Source of the DNA: an uncultured Tidjanibacter sp.
GTDB taxonomy: Bacteria > Bacteroidota > Bacteroidia > Bacteroidales > Rikenellaceae
Reading direction: 5' to 3'
Length of the DNA stretch: 8,442 nucleotides
NCBI GenBank assembly: GCA_934663885.1
Contig: CAKUKW010000083.1
Coordinates: forward strand, 1 to 8,442
In this document: positions 1 to 5,347 of the stretch, one piece after another
How the letters are laid out: each line of letters starts with the position of its first letter
Position numbering within the stretch: position 1 is the stretch's first letter
Position numbers and translations under genes: made by a program
The notes under the pieces: model-generated
What the model was told of the DNA's origin: nothing
Database searches by the model: none
What the model saw: only the letters and a program-made list of their open reading frames with translations

Positions 1-177
1 TCCAGTGGGGTCTGTGAACCTCAGGGGATTGTTGAGACAGTATATATATGGACTTTGACTGTAATATTTCTCGGCGAGAGGATCAACGGTCGGCCATCTT
101 CCGTAAGCCAAATCTACAGATAATAAAGGCATTATACAAATTGTCAATGTCAAAAATAGCAATTGTCGTTTCTTCAT
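1..177 (-). CDS. Signal peptide joined to truncated RHS-repeat-associated core, partial
   Basis: The frame is open from ATG at 177 to the window edge (59 residues, 3' end missing). Residues 1-25 form a Sec signal peptide: MKKR, a hydrophobic stretch, then VDLA as a likely cleavage site. Residues 26-59 match the end of the RHS-associated core seen in YD-repeat polymorphic toxins: GRWPTVDPLAEKYYS, SPYIYCLNNP and the final DPTG. In that family this motif ends the shell and the variable C-terminal region, often a toxin, follows it. Here the YD-repeat shell and the first half of the core are absent, so the protein would be secreted as a core remnant plus whatever lies beyond the window. Such orphan RHS ends occur in Bacteroidetes accessory regions. 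The motif match is clear. Whether the gene is functional, a donor cassette or a decayed piece cannot be judged without the missing end. Confidence 0.8.
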   Translation of the reverse strand, partial: MKKRQLLFLTLTICIMPLLSVDLAYGRWPTVDPLAEKYYSQSPYIYCLNNPLRFTDPTG

Positions 178-257
178 AATTTAATTGGTATTTTGGGTTA
201 GAGTTGCGTGTCTTTACTTAATTTTATTGTTGGTCGGAAATCTATTAGGAGTTCTTT

Positions 258-265
258 CAAAAATA
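258..265 (-). promoter_or_regulatory. Candidate -7 box for the RHS-core gene
   Basis: The minus strand reads TATTTTTG, a full match to the Bacteroidetes -7 consensus TAnnTTTG, about 80 nt before the RHS-core start codon. The nearest upstream TTTG lies 24 nt away rather than the usual 19-21, so the -33 part is weak. It is in an AT-rich region where a chance match is easy. Confidence 0.3.
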
Positions 266-357
266 ACATATTAAGTTCTAAGAATAGCACAAAAAGACCT
301 TATAGGCTAAATCTTAATCGTATGAAAATCAAGCGTCTGAAAAATATAATTCTAATA

Positions 358-406
358 TCCTAAAATCCCCTGGTTTTTCAATCCGCAAATGGGGGGATTT
401 TTAGGA
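358..406. repeat. Hairpin with C-run and G-run arms, possible terminator
   Basis: The arm at 358-370 (TCCTAAAATCCCC) pairs with 393-406 (GGGGATTTTTAGGA) apart from one bulged T, and TGG bases extend the duplex irregularly; the loop is about 20 nt. It resembles the two rny terminator hairpins in using AATCCCC/GGGGATT arms but is not a copy of them. T-runs are short on both strands, so termination is only possible, in either direction. Confidence 0.5.
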
Positions 407-435
407 AGTTCCTTTTAGTAGCATATATTACGACA

Positions 436-467
436 TGAAAAAATCCCCCTTTGTCAAAGGGGGAATT
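436..467 (-). terminator. Duplicate of the rny terminator
   Basis: On the minus strand this is a stem with CCCCCTTT and AAAGGGGG arms, a 3-nt GAC loop and a following T-run. It is the counterpart of the terminator at 604-635 but one pair near the stem base is mismatched (AATT in place of ATTT on the plus strand). It should still act as a second barrier to transcription leaving rny toward the RHS-core gene. Confidence 0.65.
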
Positions 468-516
468 AGGGGGAATGTGAAAGTCAGTATTGGAAATGAC
501 TTATCCTTTCACACTC

Positions 517-576
517 TTATTTCGCATAACTTACCGAACGGGTCTCTCAGATCACGGTGATCTTCACCTGGCCCGG
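517..576 (-). pseudogene. Remnant of an rny 3' end (19 codons plus stop)
   Basis: The minus strand encodes PGQVKITVI, a stop, then ETRSVSYAK and the final TAA. This equals residues 496-514 of the intact RNase Y just to the right, with Arg505 replaced by TGA. Against the intact gene the codons for Gly, Lys, Thr, Val, Glu and Arg differ only at the third base. Nothing upstream of the Pro codon resembles rny in frame, so only this tail survives. Silent-only divergence implies both copies once evolved as working coding sequence, so the fragment more likely comes from a diverged rny allele than from a fresh local duplication of this gene. Confidence 0.85.
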
Positions 577-599
577 ACTATTTTCATGTCGCCCTCGAA

Positions 600-745
600 G
601 ACATGAAAAAATCCCCCTTTGTCAAAGGGGGATTTAGGGGGAATGTAAAAGAAAATATCCGAAATGACTTATCCTTTCACACTCTTATTTCGCATAACTT
701 ACCGAGCGGGTTTCGCGGATAACCGTGATTTTCACCTGTCCCGGA
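600..745. repeat. Direct repeat, right copy (live rny 3' end plus terminator)
   Basis: This is the partner of 432-577. It contains the working rny terminator, the 3' untranslated part and the last 19 intact rny codons. The 45-bp identical core covers the last codons, the stop and 24 bp beyond it. Confidence 0.9.
604..635 (-). terminator. Intrinsic terminator of rny
   Basis: The minus strand carries a perfect 12-bp stem (AAATCCCCCTTT with AAAGGGGGATTT), a 3-nt GAC loop and an uninterrupted six-T tract at 605-610. It lies about 50 nt after the rny stop, in the right orientation. This is a canonical Rho-independent terminator. Confidence 0.85.
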
Positions 746-756
746 TAAGTCATTTC
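661..756. repeat. 14-bp perfect inverted repeat spanning the rny stop codon
   Basis: GAAATGACTTATCC at 661-674 (3' untranslated part of rny) is the exact reverse complement of GGATAAGTCATTTC at 743-756 (codons about 492-496 of rny). In the rny mRNA these would form a 14-bp helix enclosing the last 18 codons and the stop. The left repeat copy keeps the 3' arm (493-506) but has lost the coding arm after GGA. Confidence 0.75.
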
Positions 757-2229
757 ATCCTGTATCTTCTTGGCTATATCGTGCGACATCTGGTCGGCGT
801 CCTGGTCGGATATCTTCTCGCTGCCGACTATGACGCGCAGTTCACGGCCCGCCTGTATGGCGTAAGTCTTCATTACGCCGGGGTAGGAGAGAGCGATATC
901 TTCCATTTCCTTGAGGCGTTTGATATACGACTCTACGACCTCGCGCCTCGCTCCCGGGCGTGCGCCGGATATGGCGTCGCAAACCTGCACGATGGGCGCC
1001 AGCAGCGAGGTCATTTCAGTCTCGTCGTGGTGGGCGCCGATAGCGTTGCAGATGTCGGGTTTTTCCTTGTACTTCTCGGCGAGCTGCATACCTATGATGG
1101 CGTGCGGCAGTTCCGGCTGGTCGTCGGGCACTTTGCCGATATCGTGCAGGAGGCCCGCACGGCGCGCGGCTTTTGGGTTGAGTCCCAGTTCCGCTGCCAT
1201 GATACCGCAAAGGTTAGCGGTTTCGCGGGCGTGCTGGAGAAGGTTCTGTCCGTATGACGAGCGGTATTTCATTTTGCCGATGAGGCGTATGAGTTCGGGG
1301 TGCAGGCCGTGGATACCGAGGTCTATAGTCGTGCGCTTACCCACTTCCACAATCTCCTCTTCAATTTGCTTCTGTACCTTGGCAACGACCTCTTCGATAC
1401 GTGCGGGATGTATACGTCCGTCGGTAACGAGCTGGTGCAGCGCGAGGCGCGCCACTTCCCTGCGAACAGGGTCGAAACCCGAAAGGATGATCGCTTCGGG
1501 GGTGTCGTCCACTATTATTTCAATGCCGGTAGCGGCTTCCAGGGCGCGTATGTTACGTCCCTCGCGGCCGATGATGCGGCCCTTGACTTCGTCGCTCTCT
1601 ATATTGAATACCGTAACCGAGTTCTCAATAGCCGTCTCTGTGGCGACCCTCTGGATAGTCTGGACTACGATGCGCTTGGCCTCCTTATTGGCGGTCATCT
1701 TCGCTTCCTCTACGGTTTCGCTTATGAAAGCCGCGGCATCCGACTTGGCCTCCGTCTTCATGTTCTCGATGAGGATCTCTTTGGCCTCGTCGCTGCTCAT
1801 GCCTCCTATCTGCTCAAGGCGGACGTTCTGCTCCCTGATTATCCTGTCTATTTCTTCTTTCCTGCGGTCGAGGCTTGCGATGCGCTCTTCCATCTGTTCC
1901 TTGACCTTGTCGCTTTCGCGGAGCTTTTTCTCCAGCTCCTCCTGCTTGTGGCTGAGGTTGCTCTCTATCTGCTTGATGCCCTGCTCGCGCTGGTTGAGTT
2001 TCTGGTTGCGTTCATTTACCATGCGGTCGTGCTCGCTCTTGAGCTGTATATATTTTTCCTTGGCCTGCAGGTTCTTCTCTTTCTTTATCATTTCGGCCTC
2101 CGCTTCGGCTTCCTTCAGAAGGGCCTTGCGCTTCTTTTCGAGGCTTTTCTTCGACATGGCTGTTGCAATGAAGTACCCTACAACCGCTACTGCCAGGCCA
2201 ACGATGATTGCTATTATTATTGGTGACAT
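685..2229 (-). CDS. rny: Ribonuclease Y
   Basis: RNase Y is a membrane-anchored endoribonuclease that starts decay and processing of many mRNAs. The 514 residues are the usual length, with the standard layout. An N-terminal membrane helix spans about 3-24, followed by a long charged coiled coil (about 28-150). The KH RNA-binding domain has [10 protein letters not shown] at 217-226. The HD phosphohydrolase domain follows, with His333, the GLLHDIGK motif (His362-Asp363), His400/401 and Asp418 as likely metal ligands, then a conserved C-terminal domain ending [17 protein letters not shown] at 2229 puts the membrane helix directly at the N-terminus. The gene follows the probable 6S RNA and has its own terminator. 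The leader (2230-2340) holds an inverted repeat but no clear promoter; TAACTTTT on the minus strand about 30 nt upstream is only a partial -7 match. Its last 19 codons exist a second time as a broken fragment to the left. Confidence 0.97.
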   Translation of the reverse strand: MSPIIIAIIVGLAVAVVGYFIATAMSKKSLEKKRKALLKEAEAEAEMIKKEKNLQAKEKYIQLKSEHDRMVNERNQKLNQREQGIKQIESNLSHKQEELEKKLRESDKVKEQMEERIASLDRRKEEIDRIIREQNVRLEQIGGMSSDEAKEILIENMKTEAKSDAAAFISETVEEAKMTANKEAKRIVVQTIQRVATETAIENSVTVFNIESDEVKGRIIGREGRNIRALEAATGIEIIVDDTPEAIILSGFDPVRREVARLALHQLVTDGRIHPARIEEVVAKVQKQIEEEIVEVGKRTTIDLGIHGLHPELIRLIGKMKYRSSYGQNLLQHARETANLCGIMAAELGLNPKAARRAGLLHDIGKVPDDQPELPHAIIGMQLAEKYKEKPDICNAIGAHHDETEMTSLLAPIVQVCDAISGARPGARREVVESYIKRLKEMEDIALSYPGVMKTYAIQAGRELRVIVGSEKISDQDADQMSHDIAKKIQDEMTYPGQVKITVIRETRSVSYAK

Positions 2230-2293
2230 TGTAATTATTGGACTTAAAAAAATTAGTAAAAGTTATCTGTTAGTTCGTGTAGTCGTAATTAAG

Positions 2294-2334
2294 AGTCTGT
2301 TAAAACAATGTTCAGTAAGAAATTGAAACAGACT
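2294..2334. repeat. Inverted repeat in the rny leader region
   Basis: AGTCTGTT at 2294-2301 and AACAGACT at 2327-2334 are exact reverse complements. CAAT (2306-2309) and ATTG (2322-2325) can pair inside, leaving a 12-nt loop. It lies 65-105 nt before the rny start. No T-run follows on the minus strand, so it is not an obvious terminator; an operator or leader structure is possible. Confidence 0.4.
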
Positions 2335-2340
2335 ATAAAA

Positions 2341-2463
2341 TAAAAAAACCCGCATAAATCCTTACTCTGTTTGACGAAGCTCCGGCTAAGTCATGTGTGG
2401 AGCCTCCAGGATATGCATCGCAAACGTCCAACGGCGCCGTATCATTTTTCAGACAGGGGGCGC
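2341..2463. other. Spacer between 6S-like RNA and rny leader, no gene seen
   Basis: No convincing coding frame. It contains a 10-bp palindrome ACGGCGCCGT (2431-2440). On the minus strand GCGGG is followed by seven T (2342-2353), which looks like the tail of a terminator, but no matching CCCGC arm lies just upstream. The 6S-like RNA may end at its closing helix or extend to this T-run. Confidence 0.4.
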
Positions 2464-2640
2464 ACCCTTAGGAATCTGTTTGAACTTTTTACCCTCGTTT
2501 TTTTCAGTGTCTTTTCCGCCCTTTCTTAATTTAGGAACTCGCCACAGGGAAACCCCATGCTCATCGTTCCGGAATTAAAAAATCATCGAAAAACTCTTCC
2601 GAAATAAACTTCGGTAAAAAAATCAGACAGATTCCCGGGT
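2464..2640 (-). ncRNA. ssrS: Probable 6S RNA (6S-Flavo type)
   Basis: 6S RNA mimics an open promoter and binds RNA polymerase holoenzyme. Evidence is structural. The 5' arm (2635-2613) and 3' arm (2493-2471) form a 23-nt helix made of GGAATCTGT/ACAGATTCC, TGA/TCA and TTTTTACC/GGTAAAAA, with about two mismatches and one wobble. ACCC/GGGT (2640-2637, 2467-2464) extends it past a small internal loop. Inside are two long unpaired strands forming a large central bubble, with a small CCGAA/TTCGG hairpin on the 5' side. An apical stem follows: TTAATT/AATTAA, GGAAC/GTTCC, then an imperfect GC-rich hairpin containing GAGCATGGGG. The total of 177 nt and the long rod with central bubble fit 6S RNA. From memory, Bacteroidetes 6S RNAs lie between zapA and rny, which is the position here. 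No clean promoter was found upstream. Exact ends are estimates. Confidence 0.72.
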
Positions 2641-2894
2641 TAAGGCCTGTTTTTGATGCCCTGAGTAAACCCCAATTTTTGAAGTGTTGAGCCATCGCAA
2701 AGCTAATAGGAATTATGCGGGAAAATTCCGCAGGAATTTCACGGGCGTAACGTTCGGGCCGTACACTTTCCAGCCTGTAAAGGCCTGTGACGGCGGTAAA
2801 ACGCAAATGTGAAAAACCTGTGTTTCGTATGTTAAGAACGTATGCTGACGGTTTTATTTATGTTCACGCAAATAGCGGGCCATATAAATCCGTT
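2641..2894. other. Spacer between zapA and 6S-like RNA
   Basis: No supported gene. A hairpin with TGCGG (2716-2720) and CCGCA (2728-2732), flanked by pairing AATT blocks, lies in the middle and could end the zapA transcript, but it lacks a T-run. The promoter of the 6S-like RNA is expected near 2645-2680 on the minus strand, yet no TAnnTTTG box is visible there. Confidence 0.4.
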
Positions 2895-3185
2895 CTACAG
2901 CTTGTTCAGATAATCGCCCAGTTTCCGGTCGAGTTCCTCAAGGGCGTCGATGTCGTCCCCGAGGCTGCGGCTCATCTGGAGGTCTATCAGTTGGATCGAA
3001 ATCTCCAGAGCGGCTATGGCAAGGGCTTTCGTAGTTGTTTCCACACCCTTGTATTTGCCTTCAAGCTCTGCCACCCGGCCGTTTATCTTCTTTGCGGCAA
3101 ACCGGTGGATATCCTCCCGGGTGTCGTCTATCGTCATCTCGAAAGACTCGCCCGCCACATTGAGTGTTATCCTTTGTTTCGCCAT
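2895..3185 (-). CDS. zapA: Cell division protein ZapA
   Basis: ZapA is a small cytoplasmic protein that binds FtsZ and bundles protofilaments at the division ring. The 96-residue product begins with MAKQRITLNVAGESFEMTID, the typical beta-strand head domain of the family. It continues with a region rich in Arg/Lys and Ala (about 22-60) and ends in a long helix (about 55-96) that would form the dimer/tetramer coiled coil. The start at 3185 is preferred over ATG at 3218 because it begins exactly at the conserved head domain, and the extra 11 residues would overlap the spacer after the upstream gene. It follows the 95-aa coiled-coil gene by 47 nt and very likely shares its promoter at 3548-3578. 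The 6S-like RNA lies downstream. Length and motif order are normal for the family. Confidence 0.9.
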   Translation of the reverse strand: MAKQRITLNVAGESFEMTIDDTREDIHRFAAKKINGRVAELEGKYKGVETTTKALAIAALEISIQLIDLQMSRSLGDDIDALEELDRKLGDYLNKL

Positions 3186-3232
3186 AATTATTGCCAGTTG
3201 CGGGGAAAGTTCCCCCATTTTATATCCGGTTG

Positions 3233-3520
3233 TTATCTGTTCATTAAAGCTATGCAGCGGTCAATCTCCCGCACAAGACGATTGATGCGCGCTTTCGCCT
3301 GTTTTGTGTCCGCGTTTCCGCCCGCGAAACTTTCCCCCAGTTCGAGCACCTTGATCCTTTTTTCGAGCGAGGCGACGGTCTGTTTCAGTTCCCTGTTCTC
3401 TGTCCTTAGCTTTTCCCGCGCCGCTGCGAGTTCGTCCCTTTCGGAACGGACGCGCTTGTTGTCCTTCATCAGAAGGTCGGCCTTTTCGGCCAGCGATTTT
3501 ACTACGGTATTCCCGGACAT
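3233..3520 (-). CDS. Small coiled-coil protein upstream of zapA
   Basis: A 95-residue cytoplasmic protein without signal peptide or membrane helix. Residues about 5-62 are an almost continuous coiled coil rich in Lys, Arg, Glu and Leu. A short Gly-rich break (66-69) follows, then a conserved-looking helix KARINRLVREIDRCIALMNR at 76-95. ATG at 3520 is preferred over the one at 3577, which falls inside the -33 promoter element. It is the first gene of a pair with zapA, 47 nt apart. Small coiled-coil proteins preceding zapA are usual in Bacteroidetes. The size and coiled-coil nature resemble ZapB, which works with ZapA at the Z-ring in Gammaproteobacteria, but I see no sequence proof of homology. 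A role in cell division is inferred from context only. Confidence 0.85.
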   Translation of the reverse strand: MSGNTVVKSLAEKADLLMKDNKRVRSERDELAAAREKLRTENRELKQTVASLEKRIKVLELGESFAGGNADTKQAKARINRLVREIDRCIALMNR

Positions 3521-3547
3521 TTCCCAAAAACGGTTTGTTGGACACCC

Positions 3548-3578
3548 CAAAGCTAAGGAATTTTCGTCAATTAACAAA
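3548..3578 (-). promoter_or_regulatory. Bacteroidetes sigma-type promoter of the coiled-coil/zapA operon
   Basis: The minus strand has TTTG (3578-3575), a spacer of exactly 19 nt, then TAGCTTTG (3555-3548). Both match the -33/-7 consensus TTTG and TAnnTTTG described for Bacteroides. Transcription would begin near 3541, giving a leader of about 20 nt before ATG at 3520. This fixes the start of the coiled-coil gene. Confidence 0.8.
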
Positions 3579-3603
3579 AAAAGAAATTCGGTAGCGGCCT
3601 GGT

Positions 3604-3628
3604 AATTACGGCCGGCAAAGCCGTAATT
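3604..3628. terminator. Hairpin just after rimO, probable terminator
   Basis: AATTACGGC (3604-3612) and GCCGTAATT (3620-3628) are exact reverse complements with a 7-nt loop. The hairpin starts one base after the rimO stop codon and precedes the promoter of the next operon. It lacks a T-run on the minus strand, so termination efficiency is uncertain; the symmetric arms would fold on either strand. Confidence 0.55.
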
Positions 3629-3629
3629 G

Positions 3630-4928
3630 TCATTTATATTCGGCGTATAGGTCGTAATCCTCGGCGCCCGTTATCGTTACTTCGTAAAAATTGCCAGTTT
3701 TAAGCGGCTTCGCGGACGATACGAGTATCTCCTGGTCGACTTCGGGTGAATCCCACTCCGACCGTCCGACATAATAGTCTCCCTCGCGCGAGTCTATGAG
3801 CACTTTCATCCGCCGTTCCACTTTTGAAACGTTCGCCGCCGCCGAAATGTTGCCCTGAAGCTCCATTACAGCTTCCGCGCGTCTCTCTTTTTCAGCCTGA
3901 GGAATGTCGTCTTTCATTTTGTCCCCGGCATAGGTGCCTTCTTCCTCGGAGTAAGGAAAAACGCCCAGTCGTTCGAATTTTTCGACGCTTACGAATTGCA
4001 GCAATTCCTCAAAGTCCGATTCCGTTTCGCCCGGGAAACCGACCAGCATAGTGGTGCGGATAGCGATACCGGGTATCTCACGGCGCAATTTAGCTATCAA
4101 CTCCTGCGTCTGCGCTTTTGTGATATTGCGTTTCATGCCCGCCAGTACGTTATCGGAAATGTGTTGTAAAGGAATATCGATGTATTTACAAATTTTCGGC
4201 TCGTCGCGCATAACCTCTATGACGTCGTCGGGAAAACCCGTGGGATAGGTGTAGTGGAGCCTTATCCACCCGATGCCGTCGATCTTTGCCAGACCGCGCA
4301 AAAGCTCCGCCAGACGGCGTTCGCCATAAATGTCTACACCGTAATAGGTCGTGTCCTGGGCGATGACAATGAGCTCTTTGACTCCATTGCGGGAGAGTTC
4401 CCGCGCCTCCTCGAGCAGTTTTTCCATCGGAACCGAAACATGTTTTCCCCGAATGAGCGGTATGGCGCAGTAGGAGCAGTGCCAGTTGCATCCCTCCGAT
4501 ATTTTCAGGTAGGCGTAGTGTGACGGAGTGGATAAGTGGCGGACGGTTTCCAGCTCATTTCGGTATTCGGCGTTAAGTGATTTTATTACCCCTGTAAGGT
4601 CGCGGGCTCCGAAGTATTCATCGACCTCGGGAATCTCGACGCGCAGCTCGTCTGCGTAGCGTTCGCTCAGGCAGCCGATGACGAACAGGCTATCGATGAG
4701 GCCCTCCTTCTTCATGCCGGCCGATTCCAGTATCATGTTTATCGACTCCTCTTTCGCGTCTCCTATAAAGCCGCAGGTGTTTATTACCACAATCCCCGCA
4801 TCGGGGTCGTTGGAGTCGTGCTCCAGCTCATATCCTGCCGCCTCCAGCTGCGCCGCGATATGCTCGGAGTCGACCACGTTCTTCGAGCACCCAAGGGTGA
4901 TGAAGTTTATCTTTTTATTTCTTTTCAT
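3630..4928 (-). CDS. rimO: Ribosomal protein S12 methylthiotransferase RimO
   Basis: RimO is a radical-SAM enzyme that adds a methylthio group to the conserved aspartate of ribosomal protein S12, using two iron-sulfur clusters. The 432-residue protein is the normal length. The N-terminal methylthiotransferase domain carries the three cluster ligands in context: LGCSKN (Cys14), NTCGF (Cys52) and IGCLSERY (Cys86). The radical-SAM motif is EGCNWHCSYC, with Cys147, Cys151 and Cys154. IAQDTTYYG and the LHYTYP segment follow in the SAM barrel, as in RimO rather than MiaB. The TRAM RNA/substrate-binding domain is at about 369-432, ending VTGAEDYDLYAEYK-like with ITGAEDYDLYAEYK. ATG at 4928 starts just before the first conserved strand. 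It appears to be a single transcription unit ending at the hairpin at 3604-3628. A -7 box at 5020-5027 is a promoter candidate. Confidence 0.96.
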   Translation of the reverse strand: MKRNKKINFITLGCSKNVVDSEHIAAQLEAAGYELEHDSNDPDAGIVVINTCGFIGDAKEESINMILESAGMKKEGLIDSLFVIGCLSERYADELRVEIPEVDEYFGARDLTGVIKSLNAEYRNELETVRHLSTPSHYAYLKISEGCNWHCSYCAIPLIRGKHVSVPMEKLLEEARELSRNGVKELIVIAQDTTYYGVDIYGERRLAELLRGLAKIDGIGWIRLHYTYPTGFPDDVIEVMRDEPKICKYIDIPLQHISDNVLAGMKRNITKAQTQELIAKLRREIPGIAIRTTMLVGFPGETESDFEELLQFVSVEKFERLGVFPYSEEEGTYAGDKMKDDIPQAEKERRAEAVMELQGNISAAANVSKVERRMKVLIDSREGDYYVGRSEWDSPEVDQEILVSSAKPLKTGNFYEVTITGAEDYDLYAEYK

Positions 4929-5019
4929 TTAAAAGGTTCTGCCTTCTTGTGTGACCGTCAATTAAAAATAGTCGTTTATTAATTTCCGACAGATGAAAAC
5001 AGGCGTATTTTCAATTCCC

Positions 5020-5027
5020 CAAAGATA
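5020..5027 (-). promoter_or_regulatory. Candidate -7 box for rimO
   Basis: The minus strand reads TATCTTTG, a full match to TAnnTTTG, about 90 nt before the rimO start codon. No TTTG or TTG is found 19-21 nt upstream, so the -33 element is missing or degenerate. Confidence 0.4.
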
Positions 5028-5038
5028 GGGAATAAATA

Positions 5039-5191
5039 CTAAAGAGATTTCCAGTAGCCTGTGGAGCTTTCCTTATCCGGATTGGTGCCTGTATGATAAT
5101 GGCGCTCTTGGCTTTTTTCTGAACGCGGATGTAGAATAATACTCACAATCGGATTGGAAGACGCCCCGGGAGTATCCAAGCCGGAGGTATT
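5039..5191 (-). pseudogene. Possible decayed 3' end of an unknown gene
   Basis: A 50-codon minus-strand frame runs from just after a TAG (5192-5194) to TAG at 5039-5041, ending in ERHYHTGTNPDKESSTGYW plus three residues. Its polar, low-bias composition looks like protein. The same frame continues upstream of the internal TAG for about 25 more codons (SRKDKQTRWKSKG and on). I do not recognise the family. A second minus frame, 5073-5237, is 54 codons from ATG and overlaps it. Either could be chance; no ribosome site or promoter supports them. Confidence 0.22.
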
Positions 5192-5280
5192 CTATTTCAT
5201 TCCCCCATATTTTGAATTCATACCTTTCGATTTCCATCTCGTCTGTTTGTCCTTGCGGCTAACACCTTTTTTTATTTCTT

Positions 5281-5311
5281 TTGAATAAATAACATTATAC
5301 AATTACATTCT
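5281..5311 (+). promoter_or_regulatory. Weak candidate promoter for the lipoprotein genes
   Basis: TTG at 5281-5283 is followed 20 nt later by TACATTCT (5304-5311). Spacing fits the Bacteroidetes pattern but the -7 box matches TAnnTTTG only in TA and two T positions. It would give a leader of about 30 nt before ATG at 5348. Confidence 0.25.
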
Positions 5312-5347
5312 TAAATACGAATTATTCCATTCTAACATCATGATCAA

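Larger units (their letters stand above)
432..577. repeat. Direct repeat, left copy (rny 3' end plus terminator)
   Basis: Aligns without gaps to 600-745 at an offset of 168 bp. Bases 493-537 are identical to 661-705 (45 bp). The terminator part differs at one base, the stretch between terminator and core at six bases, and the coding part at eight bases (six silent changes and two inside the nonsense codon). Homology stops sharply after 577. Confidence 0.9.
431..591. repeat. 11-bp inverted repeat bounding a 161-bp segment
   Basis: CGACATGAAAA at 431-441 is the exact reverse complement of TTTTCATGTCG at 581-591. The enclosed segment is nearly all of the left copy of the rny 3'-end repeat. A third CATG unit, GACATGAAAA at 600-609, starts the right copy and forms a 10-bp hairpin with 581-590 (9-nt loop). 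No target-site duplication is seen next to 431 or 591 and there is no transposase, so a MITE-like unit is possible but unproven. Confidence 0.45.
178..684. other. Intergenic region between RHS-core gene and rny
   Basis: No intact gene is visible on either strand. Bases 178-357 are AT-rich and hold only the candidate promoter of the RHS-core gene. From 358 to 684 there are three strong hairpins, a direct repeat that includes a dead rny 3' end, and an 11-bp inverted repeat bounding most of the left repeat copy. The region looks like a recombination scar between core and accessory DNA. Confidence 0.7.
4929..5347. other. Intergenic region between rimO and the lipoprotein genes
   Basis: A 419-bp divergent intergenic region. 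It should hold the rimO promoter (candidate -7 at 5020-5027) and the promoter of the plus-strand lipoprotein genes (weak candidate at 5281-5311). The stretch 5039-5237 has two short overlapping minus-strand frames with protein-like composition and may be a decayed gene. The last 90 bp are strongly AT-rich. No long inverted repeats typical of a phase-variable invertible promoter were found. Confidence 0.5.

Noticed and set aside
358..635. CRISPR array suggested by repeated hairpins
   Set aside because: Only two true copies exist, they contain coding remnants and a terminator, spacing is not regular and no cas gene is present.
911..2326. 471-codon plus-strand frame opposite rny
   Set aside because: It is antisense to a clear RNase Y gene; its Ser/Arg/Leu-rich translation is the usual shadow of a coiled-coil coding strand.
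2393..2578. 61-codon plus-strand frame opposite the 6S-like RNA
   Set aside because: It lies antisense to the structured RNA and its Phe-rich end comes from the T-rich stretches; no support as a gene.
2561..2806. 81-codon minus-strand frame between zapA and the 6S-like RNA
   Set aside because: Its second half lies inside the 5' half of the 6S-like RNA, its composition shows no family motif, and no promoter or ribosome site supports it. Any conservation would be explained by the RNA gene and its promoter.
2787..3605. 272-codon plus-strand frame over zapA and the coiled-coil gene
   Set aside because: It overlaps two well-supported minus-strand genes and their promoter and has no recognisable domain.
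3604..3628. Operator role for the palindrome after rimO
   Set aside because: It lies directly after the rimO stop and outside the -33/-7 region of the next promoter by about 25 bp, so a 3'-end hairpin is the simpler reading.
4929..5347. Invertible (phase-variable) promoter before the lipoprotein genes
   Set aside because: Bacteroidales surface genes often have one, so I looked for paired inverted repeats here, but found none of useful length, and no invertase gene is in the window.
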